A DNA stretch of 64,000 nt from Streptomyces sp. MST-110588 (GCF_022695595.1 NZ_CP074380.1:6392001-6456000), one strand, 5' to 3'. Shown: positions 53,712 to 63,343, counted from the first letter of the stretch. The notes: a model not told the origin generated them from the letters alone. Numbers and translations are program-made.

Positions 53712-55530
53712 CTATACGGGGGACGCGATGACGGAGAGCTTGATGTGGTGGCGGGTGCGGCCCGTCACCGTGACGAAGCCCGGTGCGAGGTCCTTCAGGG
53801 GGCGGCCCGCCTCGTACCAGGCGTAGAGCGCCGAGGCGTAGGCGGTCGGGTCGCACGGATCGCGGTAACCGTCCGGCCCGGGGGCCGCCTCCAGCGTGAG
53901 GAGATGTCCGTCCGCCGTCCGTATGAGACAGCTTCCGGGCGTGGTGACGCAGGCCGCCATCGCACAGTGCGGATGCCGGCGCAGGGCGTCGTGTGTCCAT
54001 GCCTCGGGTTCGGACCGGGCGTGGTGCAGGACGATGTCCGCGAGCGCGAGTTGGCCGGGGTCCGGGGTGTCCTCGTGGACGGCGGTGTGGGCGCTGGGGT
54101 GGAGGTCCGGGGCAGGGTCACGCCGGTCCCGGCAGGCGCTTTCGTATGCGTACGGGGACGAGGGGGGCGGCGTGCCGGCGCAGCGGGTGACCGCTATCTC
54201 GGGCGTGCCGTCCGGGCCGGGGCCGAGGAGACGCGTCAGGGCGCCGAGGGGGGCCGGCGGCGGGCAGAGCGGGGCCGTCCCGGGCGGTGGGTCCAGGAGG
54301 CGGGGCAGACAGGCGGGCGTGCGGGGCTCGGGGAGGCTCAGGAGGCGGTAGAAGGCCCGGCGGAGCAGGGTGGCCGATGCGCCGGGGGCGGAGGTTGTCT
54401 GCTCGGCGAGCCGGGCGTAGCGGTCCGGGTCGTGGGTGGTCAGGAGGGCGTCGAGCTGGGGGAGCAGAGGTTCCTGCGGGCGCAGGCGCGGCGCGAGGCG
54501 GCCGAGCGCGGCGACCGGGGAATCCGGATCGAGGTCCTGGGGCGGGAAGGCGCCGAGGAGTACGGGCGTGCCGATGGCGGCGGCGTAGTAGGTGACGCTG
54601 CCGTGGTCGCCGATGACGGCGTCGGCCGCGGCCAGCACCTGGCGCCAGGGGCCCAGGGGCGGGACGAGGGTGAGGCCGGCCCGCTGTGCGGCGTGCAGCC
54701 AGGCACGTACCTGGCCGGGGCCGTGACCGTGCCAGATGTTGGGGTGGAGGACGGCGCACAGGCGGTACTCGTCGACGGGGAGTTCGGCGGGGAGACGGGC
54801 GAGCAGCCAGGGGAGGATGTCGTTCTCGTCGCCGAAGAGGGAACGCGGGCCCCAGGTGGAGTTCAGGACGATCAGACGGCGGCCGGGGGCCGTGCCGAGC
54901 GCGCGGCGGAACCGGTCGCGGTAGGGGAGCGCGGCCAGCAGACGGTCGAAACACGGGTCGCCGGCGAGGACCGCGGTGGGCACGGCCTCGGGGCATGAGG
55001 CGCGCAGCCGGGCGAGCTGTTCGGGGTGGGACAGGACGGTCGCCGCGGCGACCGGCTCGCCGTCGTGCAGCAGCCACTCCGGGGACAGACCGAAAACCGG
55101 AGCCGGTGTCCGGTGTCCGGTGTCCGGTGTCCGGTGTCGGCAGTCTCTTATTGTAGCCAATGCCGTGCGACAGGACGGCCAACTTTCCCTTGAAATGGTG
55201 CAGTTCGCCGCCGTAGCTGGCGCTGATCGCCAGGTCCACGGCGGTCTCCCGGGCCTGTTCCCACGGCAGTACGGGCAGCCCGGCGTCGGCCAGCAGTTCC
55301 GGCACACCGGCCAGGAAAGGGGACGAACCCGTACACGTGGCCAGGCACTGTACGCGGGTGTCGTCGTGGAAGAGCGGCAGGACGTCCAGCAGCCGGGTCG
55401 CCGAGGTGACGTTGTGCACGATGAACAGGACCCGTACGGTCCCGGCCCGCGTCGACCACCGCGCGCTCTCGGGCCCCACCGGCACCCGAAGCCACCCCGC
55501 GACCTTGCCGCTCCCCGTCTCTTCCCCCAT
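53712..55530 (-). pseudogene. CDP-glycerol glycerophosphotransferase-like protein, split by a 7-bp repeat
   Basis: Large GT-B-like protein resembling the CDP-glycerol glycerophosphotransferase-type family of Streptomyces. The N-terminal part from 55530 has VRVLFIVHNVTSATRLLDVLPLF, VDLAISASYGGELHHFKGKLAVLSHGIGYNK. The second part, in another frame, has VFGLSPEWLLHDGEPVAAATVLSHPEQLARL, VLNSTWGPRSLFGDENDILPWLL, HPNIWHGHGPGQVRAWL and AADAVIGDHGSVTYYAAAIGTPVLLG. The frames meet in five copies of GACACCG (55104-55138). Four copies would give one continuous frame of about 604 aa; five break it. The substrate is unknown. Confidence 0.78.
55104..55138. repeat. Heptanucleotide repeat, 5 copies, inside a coding region
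   Basis: Five perfect copies of CGGTGTC on the plus strand (GACACCG in the sense of the gene). Seven is not a multiple of three, so each gain or loss shifts the frame. Losing one unit restores the gene. Confidence 0.95.
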
Positions 55531-55624
55531 CTCCCTCTTCCCCCTCCACCCTCGTGCCCGCCCGTCACCCCGGCCCCGGCGGCCACCCTAATCGCCGGAC
55601 CGGCGCGCCCGGCAGAATGGGGGA

Positions 55625-56263
55625 GTGCGGCTTGAATCGATCACCTGGGAACGGCTGGCCGACGCGCTGGCCGGGCGGATCGCCGGCATGGCGGCGCGGG
55701 ACGGCGGCCCGTGGCTGCGGGTGGCGGTCGACGGCGCGCCGGCCGCCCGGCCGAAGGAGACGGCCGGCCGGCTGGCGGAGGCCCTGCGGGTGCGCGGGCG
55801 TGCCGTCCATGACGTGGACACCCACGGTTTCCTGCGCCCCGCCTCCCTGCGCCTGGAGTACGGCAGATACGACCCCGACGCGTACTACGGCGAGTGGTTC
55901 GACCGGCAGGCACTGTGGCGGGAGGTCTTCGGACCGCTGGAACCCGGCGGCCCCGGGCGGGTGCTGCCCGATCTGTGGGACCCCCGTACGGACCGGGCGA
56001 CACGCAGCCCGTACGTGCAACTCCCGCCCGGCGGCGTGCTGTTGCTGCACGGGCCGTTCCTCTTCGGCCACTGGTTCCCCCTCGACCTGTCGGTCCATCT
56101 GAAGCTGACTCCCGCCGCCCTCGCCCGGCACACGCCCGAACAGGAACGATGGACGCTGCCCGCCTTCGCGCGGTACGAGGACGAGGTGCGGCCGGAAGAG
56201 GCTGCCGATGTCGTCGTACGGGCGGACGATCCGCGGCGCCCGGCGTGGAGCGGCCTGGACTGA
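55625..56263 (+). CDS. Uridine kinase-like P-loop protein with degenerate Walker A
   Basis: 212 aa from GTG 55625. It resembles Streptomyces uridine kinase family proteins: VAVDGAPAARPKETAGRLAEALRVRGRAV, DVDTHGFLRPASLRLEYGRYDPDAYYGEWFDRQALWREVF, LPPGGVLLLHGPFLFGHWFPLDLSVHL. The usual P-loop GxxGxGK(S/T) is replaced by VDGAPAARPKET, so ATP binding may be altered or lost. The nucleoside-kinase-like DxD region (DVDTHGF) is kept. It is divergent from the frameshifted transferase gene. Confidence 0.78.
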   Translation: MRLESITWERLADALAGRIAGMAARDGGPWLRVAVDGAPAARPKETAGRLAEALRVRGRAVHDVDTHGFLRPASLRLEYGRYDPDAYYGEWFDRQALWREVFGPLEPGGPGRVLPDLWDPRTDRATRSPYVQLPPGGVLLLHGPFLFGHWFPLDLSVHLKLTPAALARHTPEQERWTLPAFARYEDEVRPEEAADVVVRADDPRRPAWSGLD

Positions 56264-56293
56264 GCGCGGCCGGGCCCGGCGAAGACGGACCGG

Positions 56294-56845
56294 TCAGGCG
56301 TCGGCCAGGGCCAGGAGTTTGGTCACGGTGTTCCAGTTGCGTGCCGTGGCCGTCACCCCCAGGGGTATTCGGGAGACGGCCTCGGCGAGCTTGGAGCGGC
56401 CGATGCCGCCGGGGCACCACAGATACAGCTCGCGGCCGGTCAGCCGGAACCGGTCCGGCGCGTAGCGGGCGGAATCGAGCGCCTGGAGCGCGCGCAGGCC
56501 GGTGGCGTCGGCCGGGGGCCCCGACAGGAAGGTGATGTGCAGGCTCTTGGGCTCCGGTACGGCCTGCGGGAAGGGGTTGGCGGCGACGGCGGCGGCCAGC
56601 TCGTCACGGGTACGCACCATCACGGGGACGGGGAAGCCCATTTCCTCGGCGATCCGGGCCTCAAGGGCCGAGGCGGTTTCCGCGGGCGGCGTGCCGGGGT
56701 CGGCGAAGACGATGTTGCCGGTCTGGAGGAGGACGGACACGTCCTCGTAGCCCAGGGACTCGAACACTTCGCGCTGCCGCGCCATGGGGAATTTCTTGTG
56801 ACCTCCGACATTGATGCCACGCAGGAGAGCGATCTGACGGGACAC
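56294..56845 (-). CDS. DUF1697 family protein
   Basis: 183 aa from GTG 56845 with GGAAAGG upstream. The DUF1697 signature is clear: QIALLRGINVGGHKKFPMARQREVFESLGYEDVSVLLQTGNIVF, then LHITFLSGPP, LYLWCPGGIGRSKLAEA and ATARNWNTVTKLLALA. Structures show a ferredoxin-like tandem fold; biochemical role unknown. It lies between the uridine kinase-like gene (convergent) and ogt (same strand). Confidence 0.93.
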   Translation of the reverse strand: MSRQIALLRGINVGGHKKFPMARQREVFESLGYEDVSVLLQTGNIVFADPGTPPAETASALEARIAEEMGFPVPVMVRTRDELAAAVAANPFPQAVPEPKSLHITFLSGPPADATGLRALQALDSARYAPDRFRLTGRELYLWCPGGIGRSKLAEAVSRIPLGVTATARNWNTVTKLLALADA

Positions 56846-56938
56846 GGCACGGCGCCTTTCCGGGGAGGGGGTGTTCGAGAAGAACCGGGCTGAGGAGAAG
56901 CGGGCCGACCAGAGACGGGTCGGCAGGAGGCGGGGTGA

Positions 56939-57556
56939 TCAGAAGAGGGGCGCGGGCAGGACGCCCTCCAGGGCCAGCAGGAGCCGCTTGGTCTCCAGGC
57001 CGCCGCCGAAGCCCCCTATGCCGCCGTCGGCGGCCACGACGCGGTGACAGGGCACGACCACCGGCAGCGGGTTGGAGCCCATGGCGGCGCCCACCGCGCG
57101 GGCGGCGCCGCGTTCGCCGACCCGGTCGGCCAGGTCCTGGTAGCCGACGACGCTGCCGTACGGGACGCCGGCCGCCAGTTCACGCAGCACCCGCTCGTTG
57201 AAACCGCCCGACAGCGACCAGTCCAGCGGCACGGTGAAGGTGTGCAGTCGGCCGGTGAAGTACGCGGTGAGCTCGCTGACGGCCGTGGCCAGATGGGGCA
57301 GGTCCGCCAGCGGGTCCGTACCGAAAGCCTGCCGCAGACGTGTCACCGCCCGGCGGGTCGTGCGCTGGTCGCTGTGGAAGACGACCTGCGCCAGTCCCTC
57401 GCGCGTCACCGCGAGCAGCAGCGGGCCGATGGGCGTCTCCAGCACCCGCCAGGCCCAGTCGCGAGGCCGCGGCCCGGGCGTCGCGCGTGGCCCGGCGGCT
57501 TCCGTCGGCTCACCGTCCTGCGCCTCTCGCCTTCCCTGTGCTTCCTGCTCCGGCAT
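56939..57556 (-). CDS. ogt: Methylated-DNA--[protein]-cysteine S-methyltransferase
   Basis: 205 aa. Suicide repair enzyme that takes the methyl group from O6-methylguanine. The active-site motif is VVVPCHRVVAADG, and the helix-turn-helix VPYGSVVGYQDLADRVGERGAARAVGAAMGSNP precedes it. GGFGGGLETKRLLLALEG closes the domain. ATG 57556 is chosen because GGGAG lies six bases upstream; the ATG at 57562 would overlap it. It is close to glpQ and uvrB, as in other Streptomyces. A disordered N-terminal tail of about 30 residues is present. Confidence 0.94.
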   Translation of the reverse strand: MPEQEAQGRREAQDGEPTEAAGPRATPGPRPRDWAWRVLETPIGPLLLAVTREGLAQVVFHSDQRTTRRAVTRLRQAFGTDPLADLPHLATAVSELTAYFTGRLHTFTVPLDWSLSGGFNERVLRELAAGVPYGSVVGYQDLADRVGERGAARAVGAAMGSNPLPVVVPCHRVVAADGGIGGFGGGLETKRLLLALEGVLPAPLF

Positions 57557-57626
57557 CGTCATCTCCCGCTCCGCCCGCCGCGCTGTGAAATCGCCACGGA
57601 ATCAGCGTATGGCCCGCCACTGACAA

Positions 57627-57677
57627 CGCCCCGCGGGCCGCCCCCACCCAGCTTTGAGGGGGACGGCCCGCGGGGCG
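57627..57677 (-). terminator. Terminator after glpQ
   Basis: A long stem, CGCCCCGCGGGCCG plus CCCCC pairing with GGGGG plus CGGCCCGCGGGGCG, with a single bulged A and a 12-base loop. It lies between the glpQ stop and the ogt start on the same strand, so it ends glpQ transcripts before ogt. Confidence 0.85.
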
Positions 57678-57697
57678 GCCACGGCGGCGGGCGACGC

Positions 57698-58606
57698 CTA
57701 CCGGCGGCTCCTGCTGCCGGCCTCGTCGAGCGCGTCCCGTACGACGTCGGGCTTGTTGCTGATGATCCCGTCGACGCCCATCTTCGCGACCTTGACCGTG
57801 TTACGGGCGTCGTCGACCGTCCAGGTGTAGACCTCCATCGGGCGGCCGTGCGGGCCCTTCAGCGCGTGCACGGTGGAGACGTACGCCGCGTTGATCGTCC
57901 CGTGGTTCGGGTTGATCTGGTCGGCGAACGCCTGGTACTTGGGGAGCTCGGAGACCGCGGGGGTGCCCAGGAAGCCCGTCTTGACGTCGGGACGGAGCTG
58001 GTGGACCTTCTTCACCGAGTCGGCGTTGAAGCTCTGGATGATCAGCCGGCGCTTGACGTGGTGGCGGTCCAGCCAGCCCTCGGCCCGCAGCTCCCTCAGG
58101 GCCTGGCGTTCGACGCCCGGATACAGCTCCGGAGCCTTGAGTTCCATCAGGAGTTTCTGCCCGTTGTTCTCGACGGCGTCCATGTACGCCTCCATGGTCG
58201 GCACACGCTCGCCCTTGAACTGGGGCCCGAACCAACTTCCCGCGTCCAGCTTCTCGATCTCCCGGAGCGTGAAGTCGGAGACGTTCCACGGCGCGCGACC
58301 GGGGAATACCTGTTCGACGTTGGTCGTCCGGGCGAGCGAGGTGTCGTGCATGATGATCAGTTCGCCGTCCTTGGTGCGCTGGACGTCGTTTTCCACCCAC
58401 TCGATACCGAGTCTGTCGGCCGCGTTGACGGCGGAGATCGTGTTCTCGGGGGCGTAGGCGGAGGCGCCGCGGTGGGCGAGGACCACCGTCCCGTCGTGGT
58501 GGGTCGCGGCCCCGGCGGAGGCGGCCCGGGCGGAGGCCGTGGACAGGATGAGTGCGGACAGGCCCAGGAGCGCACCGGTGGCGGTGGCGGCGGAGCGGAT
58601 ACGCAT
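57698..58606 (-). CDS. glpQ: Secreted glycerophosphodiester phosphodiesterase
   Basis: 302 aa. Releases glycerol-3-phosphate from glycerophosphodiesters outside the cell. ATG 58606 follows GAGGAG and begins a signal peptide (MRIRSAATATGALLGLSALILSTASARAA). The catalytic region is LAHRGASAYAPENTISAV (His and PENT), WVENDVQRTKDGELIIMHDTSL (Glu, Asp, second His). The C-terminal VYTWTVDD and MGVDGIISNKPDVV close the TIM barrel. It is terminated by a strong hairpin. Confidence 0.93.
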   Translation of the reverse strand: MRIRSAATATGALLGLSALILSTASARAASAGAATHHDGTVVLAHRGASAYAPENTISAVNAADRLGIEWVENDVQRTKDGELIIMHDTSLARTTNVEQVFPGRAPWNVSDFTLREIEKLDAGSWFGPQFKGERVPTMEAYMDAVENNGQKLLMELKAPELYPGVERQALRELRAEGWLDRHHVKRRLIIQSFNADSVKKVHQLRPDVKTGFLGTPAVSELPKYQAFADQINPNHGTINAAYVSTVHALKGPHGRPMEVYTWTVDDARNTVKVAKMGVDGIISNKPDVVRDALDEAGSRSRR

Positions 58607-59062
58607 ACGGACTCCTCGTGATCGCGCGAAGGCGGACTGCTGCGGGGAAGGACATGACTGGGTGGGGCGGAACGGGACTGGACGGCCAGAGGGTCGCAGG
58701 TGGGGTGGACCGGAAGATAGGCGAGCGATGGACAGAGATTGAACGAGAAGTGTTCTGTGCCCGGTGTGCGAACCGGGGACACCCGTCACCGGTGACGCCC
58801 GTACGCAACGGATGCCGGGCCCGGCCCCGTATCGGGGGAGGAGACCCGGCTTCCGCGCGCATCGCCGACGGACCGCCCGTGGACCGCCCGTGGGGCGACC
58901 CGTGACCGACTCGACTACGTCCTTGACGGGTGGGCGGTTCCGGCCCGGCCGGCGAGCGGTGCGCTGGGCGAGCCCTCGGCGCCCGGGCCCGTGCACCGGC
59001 AAAGTGCCTGGTCGGAGGTGTTGCCCGGCCCGTTGTCAGTGGGGGGTCGTACGGTGGATGCC
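58607..59062. other. Intergenic region glpQ-uvrB
   Basis: 456 bases between divergent genes. No coding-like frame. GAACGAGAAGTGTTC at 58741-58755 has LexA-like half sites but with a 7-base instead of 4-base spacer, so I do not call an SOS box. The uvrB promoter is not obvious. Confidence 0.4.
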
Positions 59063-61204
59063 ATGCGGCCCGTATCCAAGATCGAACGCACGGTGGCACC
59101 TTTCGAGGTCGTCAGCCCGTATCAGCCCAGTGGCGACCAGCCGGCGGCCATCGCCGAGCTGGAAAAGCGCGTCCGGGGCGGTGAGAAGGATGTCGTCCTC
59201 CTGGGCGCGACCGGCACCGGCAAGTCGGCGACCACTGCGTGGATGATCGAGAAGCTGCAACGGCCCACCCTTGTCATGGCGCCGAACAAAACCCTGGCGG
59301 CCCAGCTCGCCAATGAATTCCGCGAGCTGCTGCCGAACAACGCCGTTGAGTACTTCGTCTCCTATTACGACTACTATCAGCCCGAGGCGTACGTGCCGCA
59401 GTCCGACACGTACATCGAAAAGGACTCCTCCATCAACGAGGAGGTCGAGCGGCTGCGGCACTCCGCGACGAACTCCCTGCTCACCCGGCGCGACGTGGTC
59501 GTGGTGGCGTCGGTGTCCTGCATCTACGGCCTGGGTACGCCCCAGGAATACGTGGACCGTATGGTGCAGCTCAAAGTGGGGCAGGAAATCGACCGGGACC
59601 AGTTGCTGCGCCGGTTCGTCGACATTCAGTACACCCGTAACGACCTCGCTTTCACGCGCGGCACTTTCCGGGTGCGCGGCGACACCATCGAGATCTTCCC
59701 GGTCTATGAGGAGCTGGCCGTCCGGATCGAGATGTTCGGCGACGAGATCGAGGCGCTGTCCACGCTCCACCCGCTGACCGGCGAGGTGATCAGCGACGAC
59801 CGGGAGCTGTACGTCTTCCCGGCCAGCCACTATGTGGCGGGCCCGGAGCGCATGGAGAAGGCCATCGCCGGCATCGAGGCGGAGCTGGCCGAGAGCCTGG
59901 CCACGATGGAGAAGCAGGGCAAGCACCTGGAAGCCCAGCGGCTGCGGATGCGTACGACGTACGACATCGAGATGATGCGTCAGATCGGGTCCTGCTCCGG
60001 CATCGAGAACTACTCGCTGCACATCGACGGCCGTGAGCGCGGCTCCGCGCCCAACACGCTGATCGACTACTTCCCGGAGGACTTCCTCCTGGTCATCGAC
60101 GAGTCGCATGTCACCGTGCCGCAGATCGGCGCGATGTACGAGGGCGACGCCTCGCGCAAGCGCACCCTGGTCGACCACGGCTTCCGGCTGCCGTCCGCGC
60201 TCGACAACCGCCCGCTGAAGTGGGAGGAGTTCCTGGAGCGGGTCGGCCAGACGGTCTATCTCTCCGCGACGCCCGGCCCCTATGAGCTCTCGCGGTCGGA
60301 CGGCTATGTGGAGCAGATCATCCGCCCGACGGGCCTGGTCGACCCCGAGGTGATCGTCAAGCCCACCGAGGGGCAGATCGACGACCTGGTCCACGAGATC
60401 CGTACCCGTACGGAGAAGGACGAGCGGGTCCTGGTCACCACCCTCACCAAGAAGATGGCCGAGGACCTCACGGACTACTTCCTGGAGCTGGGCATCCAGG
60501 TCCGCTATCTGCACAGCGATGTGGACACGCTGCGGCGGGTGGAGCTGCTGCGCGAGCTGCGGGCCGGCGAGTTCGACGTCCTGGTCGGCATCAACCTGCT
60601 GCGGGAGGGACTGGACCTGCCCGAGGTCTCCCTGGTGGCGATCCTGGACGCCGACAAGGAAGGGTTCCTGCGGTCGGGCACGTCCCTGATCCAGACCATC
60701 GGGCGGGCGGCGCGCAATGTGTCCGGCCAGGTGCACATGTACGCGGACAAGATCACCCCGGCCATGGCGAAGGCCATCGACGAGACCAACCGCCGCCGGG
60801 AGAAGCAGCTCGCGTACAACAAGGAGCGCGGGATCGACCCGCAGCCGCTCCGTAAGAAGATCGGGGACATCGTCGCCTCGCTCGCCCGCGAGGAGATCGA
60901 CACCCAGGAACTGCTGGGGACGGGCTACCGCAAGGCGGCCGGTGACGGCAAGGACGCCAAGGGCAAGGCGCCGGTCCCCGCGCTCGGTGGCAAGGCGGCG
61001 AAGGGCAAGAAGGGGAAGGCCGCAGCCGCCGGCACGCCGACGGACCGGCCCGCGGCGGAGCTGGCCGAGCTGATCGAGCAGATGACGGACCGGATGCGGG
61101 CGGCGGCGGCCGAGCTGCAGTTCGAGGTCGCGGCCAGGCTGCGGGACGAGGTGGGCGAGCTGAAGAAGGAGCTGCGTCAGATGCGGGAGGCGGGGCTGAG
61201 CTGA
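59063..61204 (+). CDS. uvrB: Excinuclease ABC subunit B
   Basis: 713 aa from ATG 59063. It loads on damaged DNA with UvrA and recruits UvrC. Helicase motif [14 protein letters not shown], the damage-probing beta-hairpin [47 protein letters not shown] (II), [10 protein letters not shown] (III), [40 protein letters not shown] and QTIGRAARN (V, VI) are all intact. A Lys/Gly/Ala linker precedes the C-terminal UVR domain ([23 protein letters not shown]) that binds UvrC. Confidence 0.97.
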   Translation: MRPVSKIERTVAPFEVVSPYQPSGDQPAAIAELEKRVRGGEKDVVLLGATGTGKSATTAWMIEKLQRPTLVMAPNKTLAAQLANEFRELLPNNAVEYFVSYYDYYQPEAYVPQSDTYIEKDSSINEEVERLRHSATNSLLTRRDVVVVASVSCIYGLGTPQEYVDRMVQLKVGQEIDRDQLLRRFVDIQYTRNDLAFTRGTFRVRGDTIEIFPVYEELAVRIEMFGDEIEALSTLHPLTGEVISDDRELYVFPASHYVAGPERMEKAIAGIEAELAESLATMEKQGKHLEAQRLRMRTTYDIEMMRQIGSCSGIENYSLHIDGRERGSAPNTLIDYFPEDFLLVIDESHVTVPQIGAMYEGDASRKRTLVDHGFRLPSALDNRPLKWEEFLERVGQTVYLSATPGPYELSRSDGYVEQIIRPTGLVDPEVIVKPTEGQIDDLVHEIRTRTEKDERVLVTTLTKKMAEDLTDYFLELGIQVRYLHSDVDTLRRVELLRELRAGEFDVLVGINLLREGLDLPEVSLVAILDADKEGFLRSGTSLIQTIGRAARNVSGQVHMYADKITPAMAKAIDETNRRREKQLAYNKERGIDPQPLRKKIGDIVASLAREEIDTQELLGTGYRKAAGDGKDAKGKAPVPALGGKAAKGKKGKAAAAGTPTDRPAAELAELIEQMTDRMRAAAAELQFEVAARLRDEVGELKKELRQMREAGLS

Positions 61205-61524
61205 GAAGCGCTACGGGGCTCCGGCCGGAGACCGTGGCTGCGGCTGCGGCTGCGGCTGTGGTTGCGACGGCGGTGGCGGCCGGATCCGGTGGCGGGCCTG
61301 AGCCCGGTTCAGGCGCGTGAGATGCCGTACGGGCCGAGATGCCGTACGGGCCGTGTACGGGAACGGTCGCCCGGCCGTCCGTACGCGGCCCGTACGGCGT
61401 CCGCCCGTCGTCCGTACGGCGTCCGCCCCCGCCGTGCGCGCCTTGCCGCGGGATGTCTCGGGGCTCCTGACCAGGGAGTTTACCCAACTCTTTACTATTC
61501 CTTGGTTTTCCTTTACTCTTTTTC
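61205..61524. other. Intergenic region uvrB-terC, 5' part
   Basis: 320 bases with CTGCGG hexamer repeats near 61238-61258 and several CCGTACGG-containing units (61320-61430). The last 50 bases (61478-61525) are strikingly T-rich for this genome, with TACTAT at 61492-61497 as a possible -10 box. This is the likely promoter for the riboswitch-terC transcript. Confidence 0.5.
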
Positions 61525-61688
61525 CGCGGAGGGGAGTACTCCCGATGCGGCGTTCCCGTCATCACGGATCGGGGGAGTGGGGAGATCCCGGGACGCCGGC
61601 CCGGACCGCTTACCGCGAGGCGCGCGGTCCCGGGTGGAAGAGACCTCCGGCAGCGACGACGCTGTGTGCCGCACGACTCTGCCGGAGG
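61525..61688 (+). promoter_or_regulatory. Probable yybP-ykoY (Mn2+) riboswitch with RBS-sequestering hairpin
   Basis: GGGGAGTA at 61531-61538 and CCGTCATCACGG at about 61556-61567 match the two conserved loops of the yybP-ykoY manganese riboswitch as I remember them. The element stands immediately before a TerC gene, its usual target. A further stem GGACCGC/GCGGTCC lies at 61603-61629. The 3' part contains CCTCCGGCAG (61644-61653), perfectly complementary to CTGCCGGAGG (61679-61688), which includes the terC ribosome binding site. This suggests Mn2+-dependent control of translation. Confidence 0.68.
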
Positions 61689-61692
61689 AACA

Positions 61693-62742
61693 GTGGACGT
61701 TTCCCTGAACCTGTGGGTGCTGACCGTTCTCGGTCTGTGCGCCCTGATCGCCGCCGACTTCTTCATCGGCGGCCGAAAACCGCACGACGTCTCCGTCAAG
61801 GAGGCCGGGACATGGACGGCCGTCTGGGTTGTCCTGGCCGCGCTCTTCGGGCTCGGACTGTTCCTGTTCGGCGGCGGCCGGCCCGCCGGTGAGTTCTTCG
61901 CGGGCTTCATCACCGAGAAGTCCCTGAGCGTGGACAACCTCTTCGTCTTCGTGCTGATCATGAGCAAGTTCGCGGTGCCGTCGAAGTACCAGCAGCGGGT
62001 GCTGCTGGTCGGCGTGCTGATAGCCCTGGTGCTGCGGGCCGGATTCATCGGCGCGGGCGCCGCGATCCTCGCCACCTTCTCGTGGGTCTTCTACATATTC
62101 GGCGCCTTCCTGATCTGGACGGCCTGGAAGCTCATCCAGGAGGCGCGCGCCGGGGAAGAGGACGAGGAGTTCGAGGAGAACCGCTTCCTGAAGATGGTCG
62201 AAAAGCGGTTCCCCTCGACCGACAGGTACCACGGGACCAGGCTGTTCATCGTGGAGAACGGCAAGCGGCTGATGACGCCGATGCTGATCGTGATGCTGGC
62301 GATCGGCACCACCGACGTCCTGTTCGCGCTGGACTCCATCCCGGCGATCTTCGGTCTCACCCAGGACCCGTACATCGTCTTCACCGCCAACGCCTTCGCG
62401 CTGATGGGGCTGCGACAGCTCTACTTCCTCATCGGCGGGCTGCTGAAGAAGCTGGTCCACCTCTCCTACGGCCTGTCGGTCATCCTGGGCTTCATCGGTG
62501 TGAAGCTGGTGCTGCACGCGCTGCACGAGTCGGGGGTGAGCGTCCCGGAGATCAGCATCCCGGTCTCGCTGGGCGTCATCTGCGCCGTCCTGGCCGTCAC
62601 CACGATCACCAGCCTGCGGGCCTCCCGGAAGCAGGCGGCAAAACAGGCGGCGAAGCAGGCGGCGGCCGGAACGGATGAGCGGCGCACGGGCCGTGACCAG
62701 GACCGGGACCAGGGCCGTGACCAGGACCGGCTGGAGGTCTGA
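61693..62742 (+). CDS. TerC-family integral membrane protein
   Basis: 349 aa from GTG 61693 with CGGAGGAA upstream. About eight membrane helices carry the TerC signatures FITEKSLSVDNLFVFVLIMSKFAVP and ALDSIPAIFGLTQDPYIVFTANAFALMGLRQLYFLI, each with conserved acidic residues inside the membrane. TerC/Alx proteins export Mn2+ and supply metal to secreted enzymes. The C terminus ends in a charged RDQD repeat tail. The riboswitch upstream supports manganese efflux as the role. Confidence 0.92.
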   Translation: MDVSLNLWVLTVLGLCALIAADFFIGGRKPHDVSVKEAGTWTAVWVVLAALFGLGLFLFGGGRPAGEFFAGFITEKSLSVDNLFVFVLIMSKFAVPSKYQQRVLLVGVLIALVLRAGFIGAGAAILATFSWVFYIFGAFLIWTAWKLIQEARAGEEDEEFEENRFLKMVEKRFPSTDRYHGTRLFIVENGKRLMTPMLIVMLAIGTTDVLFALDSIPAIFGLTQDPYIVFTANAFALMGLRQLYFLIGGLLKKLVHLSYGLSVILGFIGVKLVLHALHESGVSVPEISIPVSLGVICAVLAVTTITSLRASRKQAAKQAAKQAAAGTDERRTGRDQDRDQGRDQDRLEV

Positions 62743-62817
62743 AGTCTGAAGGACACCGCCGGAGAGCGGTCGAATATCCTGACGCGGTCACCGATCACGC
62801 ACATCCCGAGGGGGACC

Positions 62818-63276
62818 ATGCGTCACCGCATCCATGCCGCCGCCGCTGCCGCGCTCGCCGTAGGCACGATGGCCGCAGGTCTGGTCGTGGCCGCGCCCGC
62901 GTCCGCGGCCGGATCCGTACACATCACGAAGATCTACTACAACAGCCCGGGCCGGGACGACCGCTCCAACCGGAGCCTGAACGGCGAATGGGTGGAAATC
63001 AAGAACTCCACCTCGCGGAGCGTGAACCTCAAGGGCTGGACACTGACGGACGCCTCCCGGCACAAGTACACCTTCGGGTCCTACAGCCTCGGTGCGGGCA
63101 AGTCGGTGAAGATACGCACCGGCCGGGGGACGGACACCGCGGGCAACCGCTACCAGAACCGCCGTGCGTACGTCTGGGACAACGACAAGGACACCGCGAC
63201 GCTGAAGAAGGCGTCCGGTGCGCGCGTGGACCGGTGCAGCTACAACAACAGGCACCGGGAGTGGGTCGCCTGCTGA
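62818..63276 (+). CDS. Secreted lamin-tail-domain (LTD) protein
   Basis: 152 aa. A signal peptide (about residues 1-30, cleaved after ASA-A) is followed by a single lamin-tail Ig-like domain: VHITKIYYNSPGRDD, LNGEWVEIKNSTSRSVNLKGWTLTD, HKYTFGSYSLGAGKSVKIRTGRG, and the C-terminal DRCSYN. LTD domains often accompany secreted nucleases and may bind DNA or the surface. Here the domain stands alone. It is small, basic and made 75 bases after terC; a perfect terminator follows. Confidence 0.88.
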   Translation: MRHRIHAAAAAALAVGTMAAGLVVAAPASAAGSVHITKIYYNSPGRDDRSNRSLNGEWVEIKNSTSRSVNLKGWTLTDASRHKYTFGSYSLGAGKSVKIRTGRGTDTAGNRYQNRRAYVWDNDKDTATLKKASGARVDRCSYNNRHREWVAC

Positions 63277-63306
63277 GGTGACGCCTTTCCCGGCACCGTC
63301 ACGCCG

Positions 63307-63343
63307 CCCATAGGCCCGTACGGCTCCCGTACGGGCCTATGGG
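63307..63343. terminator. Bidirectional terminator
   Basis: A perfect 17-bp stem CCCATAGGCCCGTACGG / CCGTACGGGCCTATGGG with a 3-base loop, between the convergent LTD and metallo-hydrolase genes. Confidence 0.92.

Noticed and set aside
58741..58755. Possible LexA/SOS box upstream of uvrB
   Set aside because: GAAC and GTTC half sites are 7 bases apart, not 4, and over 300 bases from the uvrB start.
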